A stretch of DNA of 56,359 bases from Rubrivivax sp. Its GTDB lineage: Bacteria; Pseudomonadota; Gammaproteobacteria; Burkholderiales; Burkholderiaceae_C. Under the pieces are notes generated by a model that was not told the origin of the DNA, searched no databases, and worked only from the letters and a program-made list of their open reading frames with translations. The position numbers and the translations under genes are program-made. The stretch is from contig JAJAZC010000041.1 in the NCBI GenBank assembly GCA_026785885.1, positions 1-56,359 of the forward strand, read 5' to 3'. This document shows, one piece after another, positions 27,985-37,488 of this stretch (positions are counted from its first letter, which is position 1; the number at the start of each line of letters is the position of its first letter).

Positions 27985-28913
27985 GCAGCAGCAGCATCGG
28001 CACGGGCCGCACAACCATAGCCAGCCCAGCCACAGCGCTGGTCACGGCGCGCAATCTGAGCATCAGCTACGGCGCCAAGCGTGCGGTGGACGACGTGAGC
28101 TTCACGATTGCACCGGGCCGTGTGGTGGGCCTGCTGGGCCACAACGGCGCCGGCAAGACAACGCTGATGAAAGCGATGGTCGGCCTGGCTGCAACGCAGG
28201 GTGAGCTGACGGTGCTGGGCTTGAACCCGGTGAAGGACCGCGTGCAGTTGCTGCAGTCGGCGAGCTACATCCCGGACGTGGCCATCCTGCCGCGCTGGGC
28301 GCGTGTGCAGGACCTGCTCGCGATGATGACGGGCCTGCACCCAAAGTTCTCCGCGGACCGCGCACGCACGCTGCTCAAGCGCACCAGCGTCAAGCTGTCC
28401 GACAAGGTCAAGACGCTCAGCAAGGGCATGGTGGTGCAGGCGCACCTGGCGCTGACCGCCGCCATCGACGCGCGCCTGATGATCCTGGACGAACCGACGC
28501 TGGGGCTGGACGTGCTGAGCCGCAAGGCCTTCTACGAAATGCTGCTGGACGAATGGTGCGACGGCCAGCGCAGCGTGCTCATCAGCACCCACCAGGTGGA
28601 GGAGATCGAGTCGTTGCTGTCGGACGTGCTGATGCTCAACGAAGGCAAGCTGGTGCTGGGCATCAGCCTGGAGGACATCGACCGCCGTTTCGTGGCGCTG
28701 GGCCACGACGCTGCGGTGGCCGAGCAGATGGCCGCTGCGCACCCGCTGTTGAAGTACAGGCGGCAAGGCAGCGGCGCGACGCCCTTCGCATCGGTATTCG
28801 ACGGTGAGCCGCCGCCGCAGGTGCAGGCGCTTGGGCAGCGCGTACGGCCCAGCTTGGTCGATCTGTTCGTGGCGCTGACGCGCAAGCCCGAGCTCGACCG
28901 CACGCAGTTCTGA
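27981..28913 (+). CDS. ABC transporter ATP-binding protein
   Basis: This 310-residue ATPase has Walker A (GHNGAGKTT, about residues 53-61), a degenerate signature (LSKGMVVQAHLAL), Walker B (LMILDEPTLGLD) and the H-loop in ISTHQVEE. The signature lacks the usual SGGQ and reads SKGM, as in several YtrB-like exporters. The C-terminal extension of about 80 residues is unconserved. It works with the next gene as an ABC-2 exporter; the substrate is unknown. Confidence 0.9.
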   Translation: MSSSSIGTGRTTIASPATALVTARNLSISYGAKRAVDDVSFTIAPGRVVGLLGHNGAGKTTLMKAMVGLAATQGELTVLGLNPVKDRVQLLQSASYIPDVAILPRWARVQDLLAMMTGLHPKFSADRARTLLKRTSVKLSDKVKTLSKGMVVQAHLALTAAIDARLMILDEPTLGLDVLSRKAFYEMLLDEWCDGQRSVLISTHQVEEIESLLSDVLMLNEGKLVLGISLEDIDRRFVALGHDAAVAEQMAAAHPLLKYRRQGSGATPFASVFDGEPPPQVQALGQRVRPSLVDLFVALTRKPELDRTQF

Positions 28914-28983
28914 CTTGGTCTGACGGCCTTGTCGACCACCCACCCCGACCACCCACCCACGTTCACGAGACGGGACACCGATC

Positions 28984-29901
28984 ATGAAAAACCTGTTGCC
29001 CTTAATGCAGCGCGAATGGCTGCAGCACCGCATGGCCTGGGCGCTGTTGATGCTGCTGCCGCTGGCCATTGCCTTGCTGCCGTTGATGCTGGCCAACATC
29101 CAGATCGAAAGCGATCTGGCCAGCCGCACCAGCCCCGACCTTGCGCTGATCCTCGGCACACTGTCCATCGTGGTTACGGCGGCGGTGATCTTCCTGCTGC
29201 TGTGGGTGACTTCGCTATTCATCACCAGCGGCGTGCCTCGACGCGACCACGCCGACCGCTCGGTCGAGTTCTGGCTGTCGCTGCCCACGGGGCATGCCGA
29301 GAGTTTTGTTGCGCCGCTGCTGGTGCACCTGGTGCTGGTGCCGGCGGCCGCACTGGTCGTCGGCTTGCTGGGCGGCTATGCGATCTCTGCGGTGCTGGTG
29401 ACGCGCTTTGTCGGCATCGGCGAGTGGCTGGCCCTGCCCTGGGCGCTGGTGCTGTCGGGCACCGGGGCGCTGGTGCTGCGCGTGATGGCCGGGCTGCCGC
29501 TGGCCGCGCTGTGGCTGATGCCGCTGGTGCTGTTGGCCATGCTGGCCAATGCGCTGTTCAAGCGCTGGGGGCTGCCCGTGTTGGCGGTTGGCCTGGGCCT
29601 GGGCAGCGTGCTGCTGCAGCAGGTGTTCGGCCAGCCGCTGCTGGGGCAGGTGCTGGCAGGGCTAGGCAACAACGCGGCGAGGTCGTTGATGGGTGCCAGC
29701 GGCCAGTCGTTGGAGTTCACCGACCGCGCGCCACTGGCGCCGGTGTTGGCCAGCGTACCGCAGTGGGCCGGCAACGATTTGCTGGCTGCTGTGCGGGATC
29801 TTGCCAACCCTTTGTTCATCGGCGCCATGGCGGTGTCGGCTGCGCTGTTCACGGCACTGGTGCTCTGGCGCCAGCGCGGTGCGGGCGTCGGCGGGGGCTG
29901 A
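28984..29901 (+). CDS. ABC-2 type membrane protein
   Basis: This 305-residue protein has about six membrane segments: LMLLPLAIALLPLMLANI, VTAAVIFLLLWVTSLFI, VHLVLVPAAALVVGLLGG, a segment near WLALPWALVLSG, LWLMPLVLLAMLANAL and AVGLGLGSVLLQ. It is the permease partner of the ATPase 70 bp upstream. A run of 70 bp with GACGGGAC before the ATG separates the two. The substrate cannot be told; YtrA-linked exporters often respond to envelope stress or cell-wall antibiotics. Confidence 0.85.
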   Translation: MKNLLPLMQREWLQHRMAWALLMLLPLAIALLPLMLANIQIESDLASRTSPDLALILGTLSIVVTAAVIFLLLWVTSLFITSGVPRRDHADRSVEFWLSLPTGHAESFVAPLLVHLVLVPAAALVVGLLGGYAISAVLVTRFVGIGEWLALPWALVLSGTGALVLRVMAGLPLAALWLMPLVLLAMLANALFKRWGLPVLAVGLGLGSVLLQQVFGQPLLGQVLAGLGNNAARSLMGASGQSLEFTDRAPLAPVLASVPQWAGNDLLAAVRDLANPLFIGAMAVSAALFTALVLWRQRGAGVGGG

Positions 29902-29921
29902 GCCGTTTGCGTCGATCAGAG

Positions 29922-30701
29922 ATGATCGGCTCCAGCTTCGATTTACGAACCTGCGCGCAACGCAGCCAGAACCTCGTTCCTCGCACTTCCAACCCAACGA
30001 GAAAGCTGTTGATCACCGCCGTTTGCGCACTGGCCCTGCATCCGTCTTGGGCTGCAGAACGCATGTGGATGCAATACAGCGAAATTGCCGAGCTGTTCGA
30101 CAAATTCACGTCCATTCCAGCCGAGCGTCGCGCTGGGCTCGACTTCCGCGTCAAGGTTTAGCCGCTGAAGAAGGCGCCGCTGCAAGGCGTGGCGCTGCAG
30201 CTGCGCACGCAGGGCAACAACACGACGCTGCCCTTCGGCGCCGACGGTGTGATTGCCTTCCCCAACAGCCCGCAGCTGCGCAAAGACAACCCGGCCATCT
30301 GGGTCGACTCACCGCCCGATGTGAAGGTGGGTCTGGGTATCGACATGCTGATCCAGCTGCCAGCCGGGCCGACGCTGCGTTACGGCGACGCGATGGAGCT
30401 GATCGACCGCGCCGGTGAGGGCCTCCGCAAACATGCCGGCGTGTGGGCGCTGTTCATGCCCAAGCCGCAAGGGCTGGAGTTGCGCTTCGACCCTGCAACC
30501 GCCGTCACCGTCGTGATGCAGCTGCCCGCCGGCGAACAAAGCCTGACCACCGATGTGAGCGGCATCCTGATCGTGCCCCTGACGAGCGAATTGCGCACCG
30601 CCAACCCGCTGTTGCGCTTGCCGCGTCCACCGCTTGAAGCGCGTCCTTTCTACAAGGCCCACATGCAGCTGGCGCCGGACGGCGAGTGGGCGAGCCGTTG
30701 A
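29922..30701 (+). pseudogene. Putative exported protein of unknown family, with in-frame TAG
   Basis: From the ATG at 29922 the frame gives a signal-peptide-like stretch (KLLITAVCALALHPSWAAE) and MWMQYSEIAELFDKF, and is stopped by TAG at codon 80 (30159-30161). The same frame then continues for 180 codons (LKKAPLQGVALQLRTQG, LGIDMLIQLPAGPTLRYGD, LPAGEQSLTTDVSGILIVPL) to 30701. A CAG to TAG change fits. The start of the signal peptide may be a TTG nearer 30008. I do not recognise the family with confidence. Confidence 0.7.
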
Positions 30702-30961
30702 GCCGACGAGCCGGCGCAGTGACAAGCTCCCAGCGCCCAGGTGTTGCAACCCAATGCCATCCTGTGTCGAGCGCTCAATGGCGGCTTGCATGCGCCGCTG
30801 CAATCGCGTCCCGTGAGCCCGCATGGCTTGCATGCTTGGCTTGGATGCATCGGCTGCATCAGGCGGGGCACGTCGTCCGTCATCGAGACCACTGACTTGC
30901 GGCCCCGGTGCCTGGCAGCGCTCAGCAGGCCTTCGAGCCCCGTGGCGCGTTGCCGGTGGCT

Positions 30962-32263
30962 CTACCGATGCGCACTGTCGAAGAACTGCTCGTCTTCGGT
31001 GCTGCCCTTCAAGGCGGCCGTCGACGCATCGCGTTCGATCGTCGTAGTCACTGCATCGAAGTAACCGGTGCCAACCTCGCGCTGGTGCTTGACCGCGGTG
31101 AAGCCCCGCTCGGCGGCGGCAAATTCCTTTTCTTGCAGCTCGACGAAAGCACTCATGTTGTTGCGCGCGTAGCCGTAGGCCAGATCGAACATCGAGTAGT
31201 TCAGCGCGTGAAAGCCGGCCAGCGTAATGAACTGGAATTTGTAGCCCATGGCACCGAGTTCGCGCTGGAATTTGGCAATGGTGGCGTCGTCCAGGTTCTT
31301 CTTCCAGTTGAAGCTGGGGCTGCAGTTGTAGGCCAGCAGCTTGCCCGGAAATTGGGCGTGGATGGCGTCGGCGAATGCTTTGGCAAAGGCCAGATCGGGT
31401 TTGCCTGTTTCGCACCAGATCAGGTCGGCAAACGGCGCGTAGGCCAGGCCGCGGCTGATGGATTGCTCCAGGCCGTTGCGGCTCTTGTAGAAACCTTCGA
31501 CCGTGCGCTCGCCGGTCAGGAAGGGCCGGTCGTTGGCGTCGACGTCGCTGGTCACCAGATCGGCCGCTTCGGCGTCGGTACGCGCCAGCAGGATGGTCGA
31601 CGTGCCCATCACGTCGGCGGCCAGGCGCGCGGCAGTCAGCTTGGCCACGGCTTCACGCGTGGGCACCAGCACCTTGCCGCCCATGTGGCCGCACTTCTTC
31701 ACGCTGGCCAGCTGGTCCTCGAAGTGCACGCCGGCAGCACCCGCGTCGATCATGGCTTTCATCAACTCGAAGGCGTTGAGCACGCCGCCGAAGCCGGCTT
31801 CGGCATCGGCCACGATAGGCGCGAAGTAGTCGATGTCGTTCTTGCCCTCGCTCCACTGAATCTGGTCGGCACGCTGGAAGGTGGCGTTGATGCGCTTGAC
31901 GACCTTGGGCACCGAGTCCACCGCGTACAAGCTCTGGTCGGGGTACATCTCGCCGTTGCTGTTGGCGTCACCAGCGACCTGCCAGCCGCTGAGGTAGATG
32001 GCCTTGAGTCCGGCCTTCACCTGTTGCATGGCCTGGTTGCCGGTCAGCGCGCCCAGGCTGTTGACGAAGGGCTCGGTGTTGATCAGGTGCCACAGCTTTT
32101 CGGCACCGCGCTTGGCCAGCGTGTGCTCGATGGCCAAGCTGCCGCGCAGGCGTACGACATCGTCGGCGCTGTAGCTGCGCTGGATGCCTTTCCAGCGTGG
32201 GTTTTCTGCCCACTCTTTGGTGAGTGCTGCGGCTTGCTGCTGGCGGGTCAAAGGGCTGGTCAT
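30962..32263 (-). CDS. aceA: Isocitrate lyase
   Basis: This 433-residue enzyme splits isocitrate to succinate and glyoxylate in the glyoxylate cycle. The catalytic loop [13 protein letters not shown] has its cysteine at residue 191, and [39 protein letters not shown] and [11 protein letters not shown] are typical. The ATG at 32263 follows an AGGAG box. No malate synthase is nearby. The 344-bp upstream gap has two palindromes that may carry its control. Confidence 0.96.
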   Translation of the reverse strand: MTSPLTRQQQAAALTKEWAENPRWKGIQRSYSADDVVRLRGSLAIEHTLAKRGAEKLWHLINTEPFVNSLGALTGNQAMQQVKAGLKAIYLSGWQVAGDANSNGEMYPDQSLYAVDSVPKVVKRINATFQRADQIQWSEGKNDIDYFAPIVADAEAGFGGVLNAFELMKAMIDAGAAGVHFEDQLASVKKCGHMGGKVLVPTREAVAKLTAARLAADVMGTSTILLARTDAEAADLVTSDVDANDRPFLTGERTVEGFYKSRNGLEQSISRGLAYAPFADLIWCETGKPDLAFAKAFADAIHAQFPGKLLAYNCSPSFNWKKNLDDATIAKFQRELGAMGYKFQFITLAGFHALNYSMFDLAYGYARNNMSAFVELQEKEFAAAERGFTAVKHQREVGTGYFDAVTTTIERDASTAALKGSTEDEQFFDSAHR

Positions 32264-32607
32264 CGGAGGGCTCCTGGGGGTTAGAACGAAGGCTTGGATC
32301 GAGCGTCGCAGGACGCGAAAACACAGCACCAGGCTAACCGCTCTTCTGCAACCATCGACGACATCTATCTTATATAAGACAATCTTTAAAAGGTATATCA
32401 ATCAAAGACTTAAGTGATTTTTTCGCATAGCGGAACACGGTTTTCCCATATGGTGAACTTTTGCTGCGGTGCAAAACTTTTTGATCCCATGATGCGAAAC
32501 GCCGGGCCCGCGATCCGGGAGCCTGCGATAGCGTTGCGATTCCTGGCGCGCGAAGGCGGGTCCGTATCATTCAGCCACGCCACGCGGCCTTGGCCGACGG
32601 AGACTGA
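32264..32607. promoter_or_regulatory. aceA/speB divergent regulatory region
   Basis: The gap between the divergent aceA and speB-like genes holds a perfect 12-bp palindrome TCTTATATAAGA at 32368-32379 in an AT-rich patch that could include the aceA -10 box. It also holds an imperfect palindrome ACTTTTGC-N6-GCAAAACT at 32457-32478. The first looks like a GntR-type operator of the sort I remember before TCA and glyoxylate genes in related bacteria; this is unverified. The second recalls TTTGC/GCAAA sites of short-chain fatty acid regulators. No transcription start can be placed with certainty. Confidence 0.55.
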
Positions 32608-33546
32608 ATGTCCAGCTTCGCCTTCCTGTCCGATCACGGTTTCATGAAAGCTGGCGCGCCATTGGCGACCACGCCGTTTGCGGTCGCTGGCATAGCTTGG
32701 GACGGCGCCACCACCAACCGCTCAGGCGCGCGCATGGGCCCGCGCGCCATTCGCCAGGCCAGCCACATGTTGTGCGACGGCACGCACCCGCACTTCGACG
32801 TTTCGCCGCTGGGCCATTTGGCTGATTGCGGTGACCTCGTGCTGCCCAACACCGCATTGCAAGCCCTGCGCGAAGCGCTGCAGCCGCAGGCGGCGGCGCT
32901 GATCCGCCAGCACCACATGGCCTGGCTGGGCGGCGACCATTCGGTCACGTTGTCGCTGCTGCGCGCTTACCGCAAACAGCTGGGCCGGCCGCTGGCGGTG
33001 ATCCACTTCGACGCCCACTGCGACACCTGGAGCAGCCACTTCGACGAGCCCAGCGGCCACGGCACCTGGGTCTATGAAGCGATGCAGGAAGGGCTGGTGA
33101 TCGACGCCTGCTTCACGCAGCTGGGCATTCGCTCGGCGGGGCTGCGCGAGCCGCGCCAGTACGTGCAGCAGCGCGGCGGCCAGATCTTCACGGCGCGGCA
33201 GCTGCGTGGGCTGGAGTCACCGGCGCAGCTGCAGCCGGTGCTCCAGGCGATACGGGCGCGCTTGGCCGCACACGGTTTGCCGCCGGTCTATTTGAGCCTC
33301 GACATCGACTGCCTGGACCCGGCTTTCGCCCCCGGCACCGGCACGCCGGAGCCGGGCGGCCTCAGCACGAACCAGGTGCTGACGCTGCTGGAAGAGCTGG
33401 CCGACCTGCCCTTCGTCGGCATGGACTGTGTCGAGGTCTCGCCACCCTATGACCACGCCGAGCTGACCAGCTACGCCGCGGCCACGTTTGTCTGGACTTA
33501 CCTGTGCGGGCGTGTGGCCCAGGCCGGGGTGCAAACGCGCGCCTGA
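32608..33546 (+). CDS. Agmatinase/guanidinobutyrase-family ureohydrolase
   Basis: This 312-residue enzyme of the arginase superfamily has all manganese ligands: His111 in GGDHS, Asp135/His137/Asp139 in HFDAHCDT, and the two aspartates in LDIDCLDPAFAPG. PEPGGLST follows. It would release urea from agmatine or 4-guanidinobutyrate. The neighbours degrade putrescine, so agmatine to putrescine is the most likely step, but guanidinobutyrase is equally compatible with the sequence. Confidence 0.88.
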   Translation: MSSFAFLSDHGFMKAGAPLATTPFAVAGIAWDGATTNRSGARMGPRAIRQASHMLCDGTHPHFDVSPLGHLADCGDLVLPNTALQALREALQPQAAALIRQHHMAWLGGDHSVTLSLLRAYRKQLGRPLAVIHFDAHCDTWSSHFDEPSGHGTWVYEAMQEGLVIDACFTQLGIRSAGLREPRQYVQQRGGQIFTARQLRGLESPAQLQPVLQAIRARLAAHGLPPVYLSLDIDCLDPAFAPGTGTPEPGGLSTNQVLTLLEELADLPFVGMDCVEVSPPYDHAELTSYAAATFVWTYLCGRVAQAGVQTRA

Positions 33547-33613
33547 CCGGCCCGCTTCGATCGGGGCCTTCAAAAGCCCGGCGTAGACTGATTCAACGAC
33601 CCTGGAGCAGCCC

Positions 33614-34987
33614 ATGAACAAGGCCATCGATCCCGCGCTGATGCACGCTGCCGAGGCTGCGCACAGCACCGGCAGTACCTTGCCGGCATCGCTGTCGGCG
33701 TACTGGATGCCCTTTACCGCCAACCGCCAATTCAAACAGTCGCCGCGGCTCTTGGTGCGCGCCGAGGGCATGCACTACGAGGACGTGCACGGCCGGCGCA
33801 TCCTGGACGGTGTGGCTGGCCTGTGGTGCGTCAACGCCGGCCACGGGCGGCCCCGCATCGTGCAGGCCATCCAGCAGCAGGCGGCAAGGATGGACTTTTG
33901 CCCGCCGTTTCAGATGGCGCACCCGAAAGCGTTTGAGCTCGCGGAGCGGCTGGTGCAGATTGCCCCGGCCGGCCTGGGCAAGGTTTTCTTCGCCAACAGC
34001 GGCTCGGAGGCCGTGGACACCGCGCTGAAGATGGCGCTGGCTTACCACCGCGTGCGCGGCGAAGGCACCCGCACACGGCTGATCGGCCGTGAGCGCGGCT
34101 ACCACGGCGTCAACTTCGGCGGCATCTCGGTCGGCGGCATGGTCGGCAACCGCAAGACCTTCGGCCTGGGCGTGGCCGGCGTGGACCACCTGCGCCACAC
34201 ACACGACCTGCAGCGCAACGCCTTCAGCAACGGCCAACCCGCATACGGCGCCGAGCTGGCTGACGACTTGGAGCGCCTCGTCGCGCTTCACGACGCCAGC
34301 AACATCGCCGCGGTGATCGTCGAGCCGGTGGCCGGCAGCACCGGCGTGCTGGTGCCGCCGCAGGGCTACCTGCAGCGCCTGCGCGAGCTGTGTACCCTTC
34401 ACGGCATCTTGCTGATCTTCGACGAGGTCATCACCGGCTTCGGCCGCACCGGGCAGGCTTTTGCTGCGCAGACTTTCGGCGTCGTGCCGGACCTGCTGGT
34501 CTGCGCAAAGGGGCTGACCAACGGCGCCGTGCCGATGGGCGCGGTACTGGTGCGCGACGGCATCCACGACGCCTTCATGACAGGGCCCGAGCACCTGATC
34601 GAATTTCCGCACGGCTACACCTACAGCGCGCACCCGCTGGCTTGCGCAGCCGGGTTGGGCACGCTGGACACCTACGCTGAAGAAGGCCTGCTGACGCGCG
34701 CCGCGACGATGGGCAAGACTTTGGCCGACGGCGTGCATTCGCTCAAGGGCGAGCCGGGCGTGATCGACGTGCGCAACATCGGCCTGGTCGGCGGCATCGA
34801 GCTGACCCCGCGACCCGGTGAACCGGCACGCCGGGCCTTCGACGTGTTTCTCGACTGCTACGACAAAGGCGTGCTCGTGCGCACCACCGGCGACACGATT
34901 GCATTGAGCCCGCCGCTGATCATCGAGCCCAGCCACGTCGATCAGCTGATCGAAACACTGCGCGGCGCGATCCGGCGTGTGCAATGA
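33614..34987 (+). CDS. Omega-amino acid (beta-alanine)-pyruvate transaminase
   Basis: This 457-residue class III PLP aminotransferase strongly resembles the Pseudomonas putida beta-alanine-pyruvate enzyme: SAYWMPFTANRQFK, GRERGYHGVNFGGISVGG, LIFDEVITGFGRTGQAF, AKGLTNGAVPMGAV with the PLP lysine, and EFPHGYTYSAHPLACAAG. Possible substrates are beta-alanine (from spermidine or uracil breakdown), GABA or putrescine. It lies between the ureohydrolase and puuD genes, all on the plus strand. Confidence 0.9.
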   Translation: MNKAIDPALMHAAEAAHSTGSTLPASLSAYWMPFTANRQFKQSPRLLVRAEGMHYEDVHGRRILDGVAGLWCVNAGHGRPRIVQAIQQQAARMDFCPPFQMAHPKAFELAERLVQIAPAGLGKVFFANSGSEAVDTALKMALAYHRVRGEGTRTRLIGRERGYHGVNFGGISVGGMVGNRKTFGLGVAGVDHLRHTHDLQRNAFSNGQPAYGAELADDLERLVALHDASNIAAVIVEPVAGSTGVLVPPQGYLQRLRELCTLHGILLIFDEVITGFGRTGQAFAAQTFGVVPDLLVCAKGLTNGAVPMGAVLVRDGIHDAFMTGPEHLIEFPHGYTYSAHPLACAAGLGTLDTYAEEGLLTRAATMGKTLADGVHSLKGEPGVIDVRNIGLVGGIELTPRPGEPARRAFDVFLDCYDKGVLVRTTGDTIALSPPLIIEPSHVDQLIETLRGAIRRVQ

Positions 34988-35038
34988 ACGTGATCGGCTG
35001 AGCCGACCGCACCGACCGCACAAACTGTCTGTCCGGAC

Positions 35039-35893
35039 ATGAGCACTCTTTCGCCGCAACAGTCTGCAGACCCAGGCGCTGGAGCCAGCACCAGCGCCAG
35101 CGCGGATGCGGCGCCGGCACGGCCGCTGGTGCTGGTCACCAGCTGCAACACGCTGATGGGCGAGCACCCATTCCACATCGCCGGCAGCAAATACGTCGAA
35201 GCCGTGCGCCTGGCTGGCGCCATGCCGCTGATCGCACCGCCAGTCGAGCCGCAGGACATCGACGCGCTGCTCGATGCGGCCGACGGCTTGCTGCTGACCG
35301 GCTCGCCGTCCAACGTCGACCCGGTGCACTACGGTGAGGCGGTGGTCGACACGACACTGCCCCTGGACCCGCAGCGCGATGCCTGGACGCTGCCGTTGAT
35401 TCGCCGTGCGCTGTACCGCGGTGTGCCGCTCTTGGCCATCTGCCGCGGCACACAAGAGGTCAATGTGGCGCTCGGCGGCACGCTGCACCAGGCGCTGCAC
35501 CAGGTGCCCGGCCATCAAGACCACCGCGGCGCGCCCGACGAAGCCCCGGCTGCCGTGCAGTACGGGCCGCAGCACGTGGTGGACGTGGTGCCCGGCGGCT
35601 TGCTCGATGCGGCCGTGGGCCAGGCCAGCTTCGAAGTCAATTCCGTGCACGGCCAGGGCGTCAAAGCGCTTGCTGCTGGCCTGCGCGTGGAGGCCGTGGC
35701 GCCCGACGGCGTCATCGAAGCGTTTTCGATGCCCGACGCCGCCGGCTTCAACCTGTGCCTGCAATGGCACCCCGAGTGGCAGGCTGCAGGCAACCCGCAA
35801 TCGATGCAGATCCTGCGTGCCTTCGGTGCTGCGGTGCGCGCCTATCGCGACCGCGTGCGGGGCCCTCTGCCGTGGGGCACGCACGCCGTTTAG
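35039..35893 (+). CDS. puuD: Gamma-glutamyl-GABA hydrolase (class I glutamine amidotransferase fold)
   Basis: This 284-residue enzyme releases glutamate and GABA in the gamma-glutamyl putrescine pathway. The nucleophile cysteine is in LLAICRGTQEVNVALGG, and the histidine and glutamate of the triad are in QWHPEWQ. DGLLLTGSPSNVDP and NSVHGQGV are typical of PuuD. The first 28 residues are low-complexity and not conserved. puuA follows after 54 bp. Confidence 0.93.
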   Translation: MSTLSPQQSADPGAGASTSASADAAPARPLVLVTSCNTLMGEHPFHIAGSKYVEAVRLAGAMPLIAPPVEPQDIDALLDAADGLLLTGSPSNVDPVHYGEAVVDTTLPLDPQRDAWTLPLIRRALYRGVPLLAICRGTQEVNVALGGTLHQALHQVPGHQDHRGAPDEAPAAVQYGPQHVVDVVPGGLLDAAVGQASFEVNSVHGQGVKALAAGLRVEAVAPDGVIEAFSMPDAAGFNLCLQWHPEWQAAGNPQSMQILRAFGAAVRAYRDRVRGPLPWGTHAV

Positions 35894-35947
35894 CGTGTGG
35901 GCGGCCGCCTGCGCGGCCCTCCCCGTTTGCACAACCGCAGAAGCTCC

Positions 35948-37315
35948 ATGACCGAAAGAAAAGACTTCACCTTCAGCGATCTCGAGCAATGGCTCGATCG
36001 CAACCGCGTGACTGAGATCGAATGCCTGGTGCCCGACCTGACCGGTGTGGCGCGCGGCAAGATACTGCCGCGGCAAAAGTTCAACGTCGACCGCGGCATG
36101 CGGCTGCCCGAAGCGGTGGTGGCCATGGGCGTGACTGGCGAGTTTCCGGAAGAAGGGCCTTACTACGACGTCATCCGCTCGACCGACCGCGACATGCACT
36201 TGCGGCCCGACCCCACCACCGTGCGCATCGTGCCCTGGGCTGCCGACCCCACCGCGCAGGTCATCCACGATTGCTACGACCGCGACGGTCTGCTGGTGCC
36301 TTTTGCGCCCCGTAGCGTGTTGCGCCATGTGTGCGACCTGTATGCCGCGCGTGGCTGGACGCCGGTGGTGGCGCCGGAGCTGGAGTTCTATCTGGTGGCC
36401 CGCAACACCGACCCGGACGTGCCGCTGAAGCCGCCGGTGGGCCGCAGCGGCCGCAGCGAAACCAGCCGCCAGGCCTACAGCATCGACGCCGTCAACGAGT
36501 TCGACCCGCTGTTCGAGGATGTCTACGACTACTGCGAGAAGATGGAGTTGAACGTCGACACGCTGATCCACGAAGTGGGCGCAGGGCAGATGGAGATCAA
36601 CTTCTTCCACGCCCACCCCCTGGGGCTGGCCGACGAGGTTTTTCTGTTCAAGCGCACGGTGCGTGAAGCGGCTTTGCGCCACGACATGTTTGCCACCTTC
36701 ATGGCCAAGCCGATTGCCGGTGAACCGGGCAGCGCGATGCACGTGCACCAGAGCCTGCTCGACACAGCCACCGGCCTGAACCTCTTCAGCAACGAAGACG
36801 GCACGCCGAGCCAGGAGTTCCACTGGTACATCGGCGGGCTGCAGAAGTACGTGCCGGCGGCCATGGCGCTGTTTGCGCCCTACGTCAACAGCTACCGCCG
36901 CCTGGTACGCAGCAACGCCGCGCCGATCAACATTCAGTGGGGCACGGACAACCGCACGGTCGGCATCCGCAGCCCGCTGGCCGACGCGGCTTCACGGCGC
37001 GTCGAAAACCGCGTCATCGGTGCTGACGCCAACCCGTACGTCGCGCTGGCTGCCACGCTGGCTTGCGGCTACCTGGGCATCGTCAACCGCATCGAGCCGA
37101 GCCCGGAATGCATGGGCGACGCCTACCTCGGCGACTTTCAGTTGCCGCGCAGCCTGGGTGAAGCCTTGGCCCTGCTGCGCACCGAAGCCGACTTGGCCAG
37201 CGTGCTGGGCAAAGACTTCATCACCGTCTACACCGAGATCAAGGAGATCGAGTACGCGGAGTTCATGAAGGTCATCTCGCCGTGGGAGCGCGAGCACCTG
37301 CTTTTGCATGTTTAG
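35948..37315 (+). CDS. puuA: Gamma-glutamylputrescine synthetase (glutamine-synthetase family)
   Basis: This 455-residue ligase belongs to the PuuA branch of glutamine synthetases and joins glutamate to putrescine. Seen are VPDLTGVARGKILP, APELEFYLV with metal glutamates, EVGAGQMEINF, the ATP/metal histidine region GSAMHVHQSL, and RVENRVIGADANPYVALA. The ATG at 35948 gives the standard start; the open frame extends further upstream without homology. Its TAG stop forms the first bases of the palindromic element described at 37313. Confidence 0.92.
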   Translation: MTERKDFTFSDLEQWLDRNRVTEIECLVPDLTGVARGKILPRQKFNVDRGMRLPEAVVAMGVTGEFPEEGPYYDVIRSTDRDMHLRPDPTTVRIVPWAADPTAQVIHDCYDRDGLLVPFAPRSVLRHVCDLYAARGWTPVVAPELEFYLVARNTDPDVPLKPPVGRSGRSETSRQAYSIDAVNEFDPLFEDVYDYCEKMELNVDTLIHEVGAGQMEINFFHAHPLGLADEVFLFKRTVREAALRHDMFATFMAKPIAGEPGSAMHVHQSLLDTATGLNLFSNEDGTPSQEFHWYIGGLQKYVPAAMALFAPYVNSYRRLVRSNAAPINIQWGTDNRTVGIRSPLADAASRRVENRVIGADANPYVALAATLACGYLGIVNRIEPSPECMGDAYLGDFQLPRSLGEALALLRTEADLASVLGKDFITVYTEIKEIEYAEFMKVISPWEREHLLLHV

Positions 37316-37477
37316 TGCAGTGTTCGACACTGTGTGGAACATAAAACCACGTCTCGTGCTCCCAGGCGTCGTTGCAAATCCGCGCGATGCAAAAGAGCAT
37401 CGCTGTGGTTTGCGCCTAGCCAGGCAGCCCGATCCATCGGTTTCCTTAAGTTCCATACAGCATCGAACACTGCACTA
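37313..37477 (+). repeat. Palindromic element copy 1 (about 165 bp)
   Basis: The element starts at the TAG stop of puuA and ends 11 bp before spuC. Its ends are a perfect 15-bp inverted repeat (TAGTGCAGTGTTCGA and its complement), and the complementarity goes on imperfectly for about 28 bp and further inward. The centre (37371-37417) is a 47-nt core that starts GTTGCAAATCC and ends TTTGCGCCT, enclosing a small CGATGC/GCATCG hairpin. The same 47-nt core is found at 38929 and 53179. No open frame is present. Confidence 0.8.
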
Positions 37478-37488
37478 GACAACCGACC

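Noticed and set aside
30702-30961. A small cysteine-rich frame on the minus strand between the broken exported-protein gene and aceA
   Set aside because: It lies between convergent gene ends, has no ribosome site, and no family was recognised.
33593-36823. A 1076-codon open frame on the minus strand
   Set aside because: It runs antisense to the well-supported transaminase, puuD and puuA genes and gives a histidine/arginine/glutamine-rich product with no recognisable domain. It is a by-product of high third-position GC.
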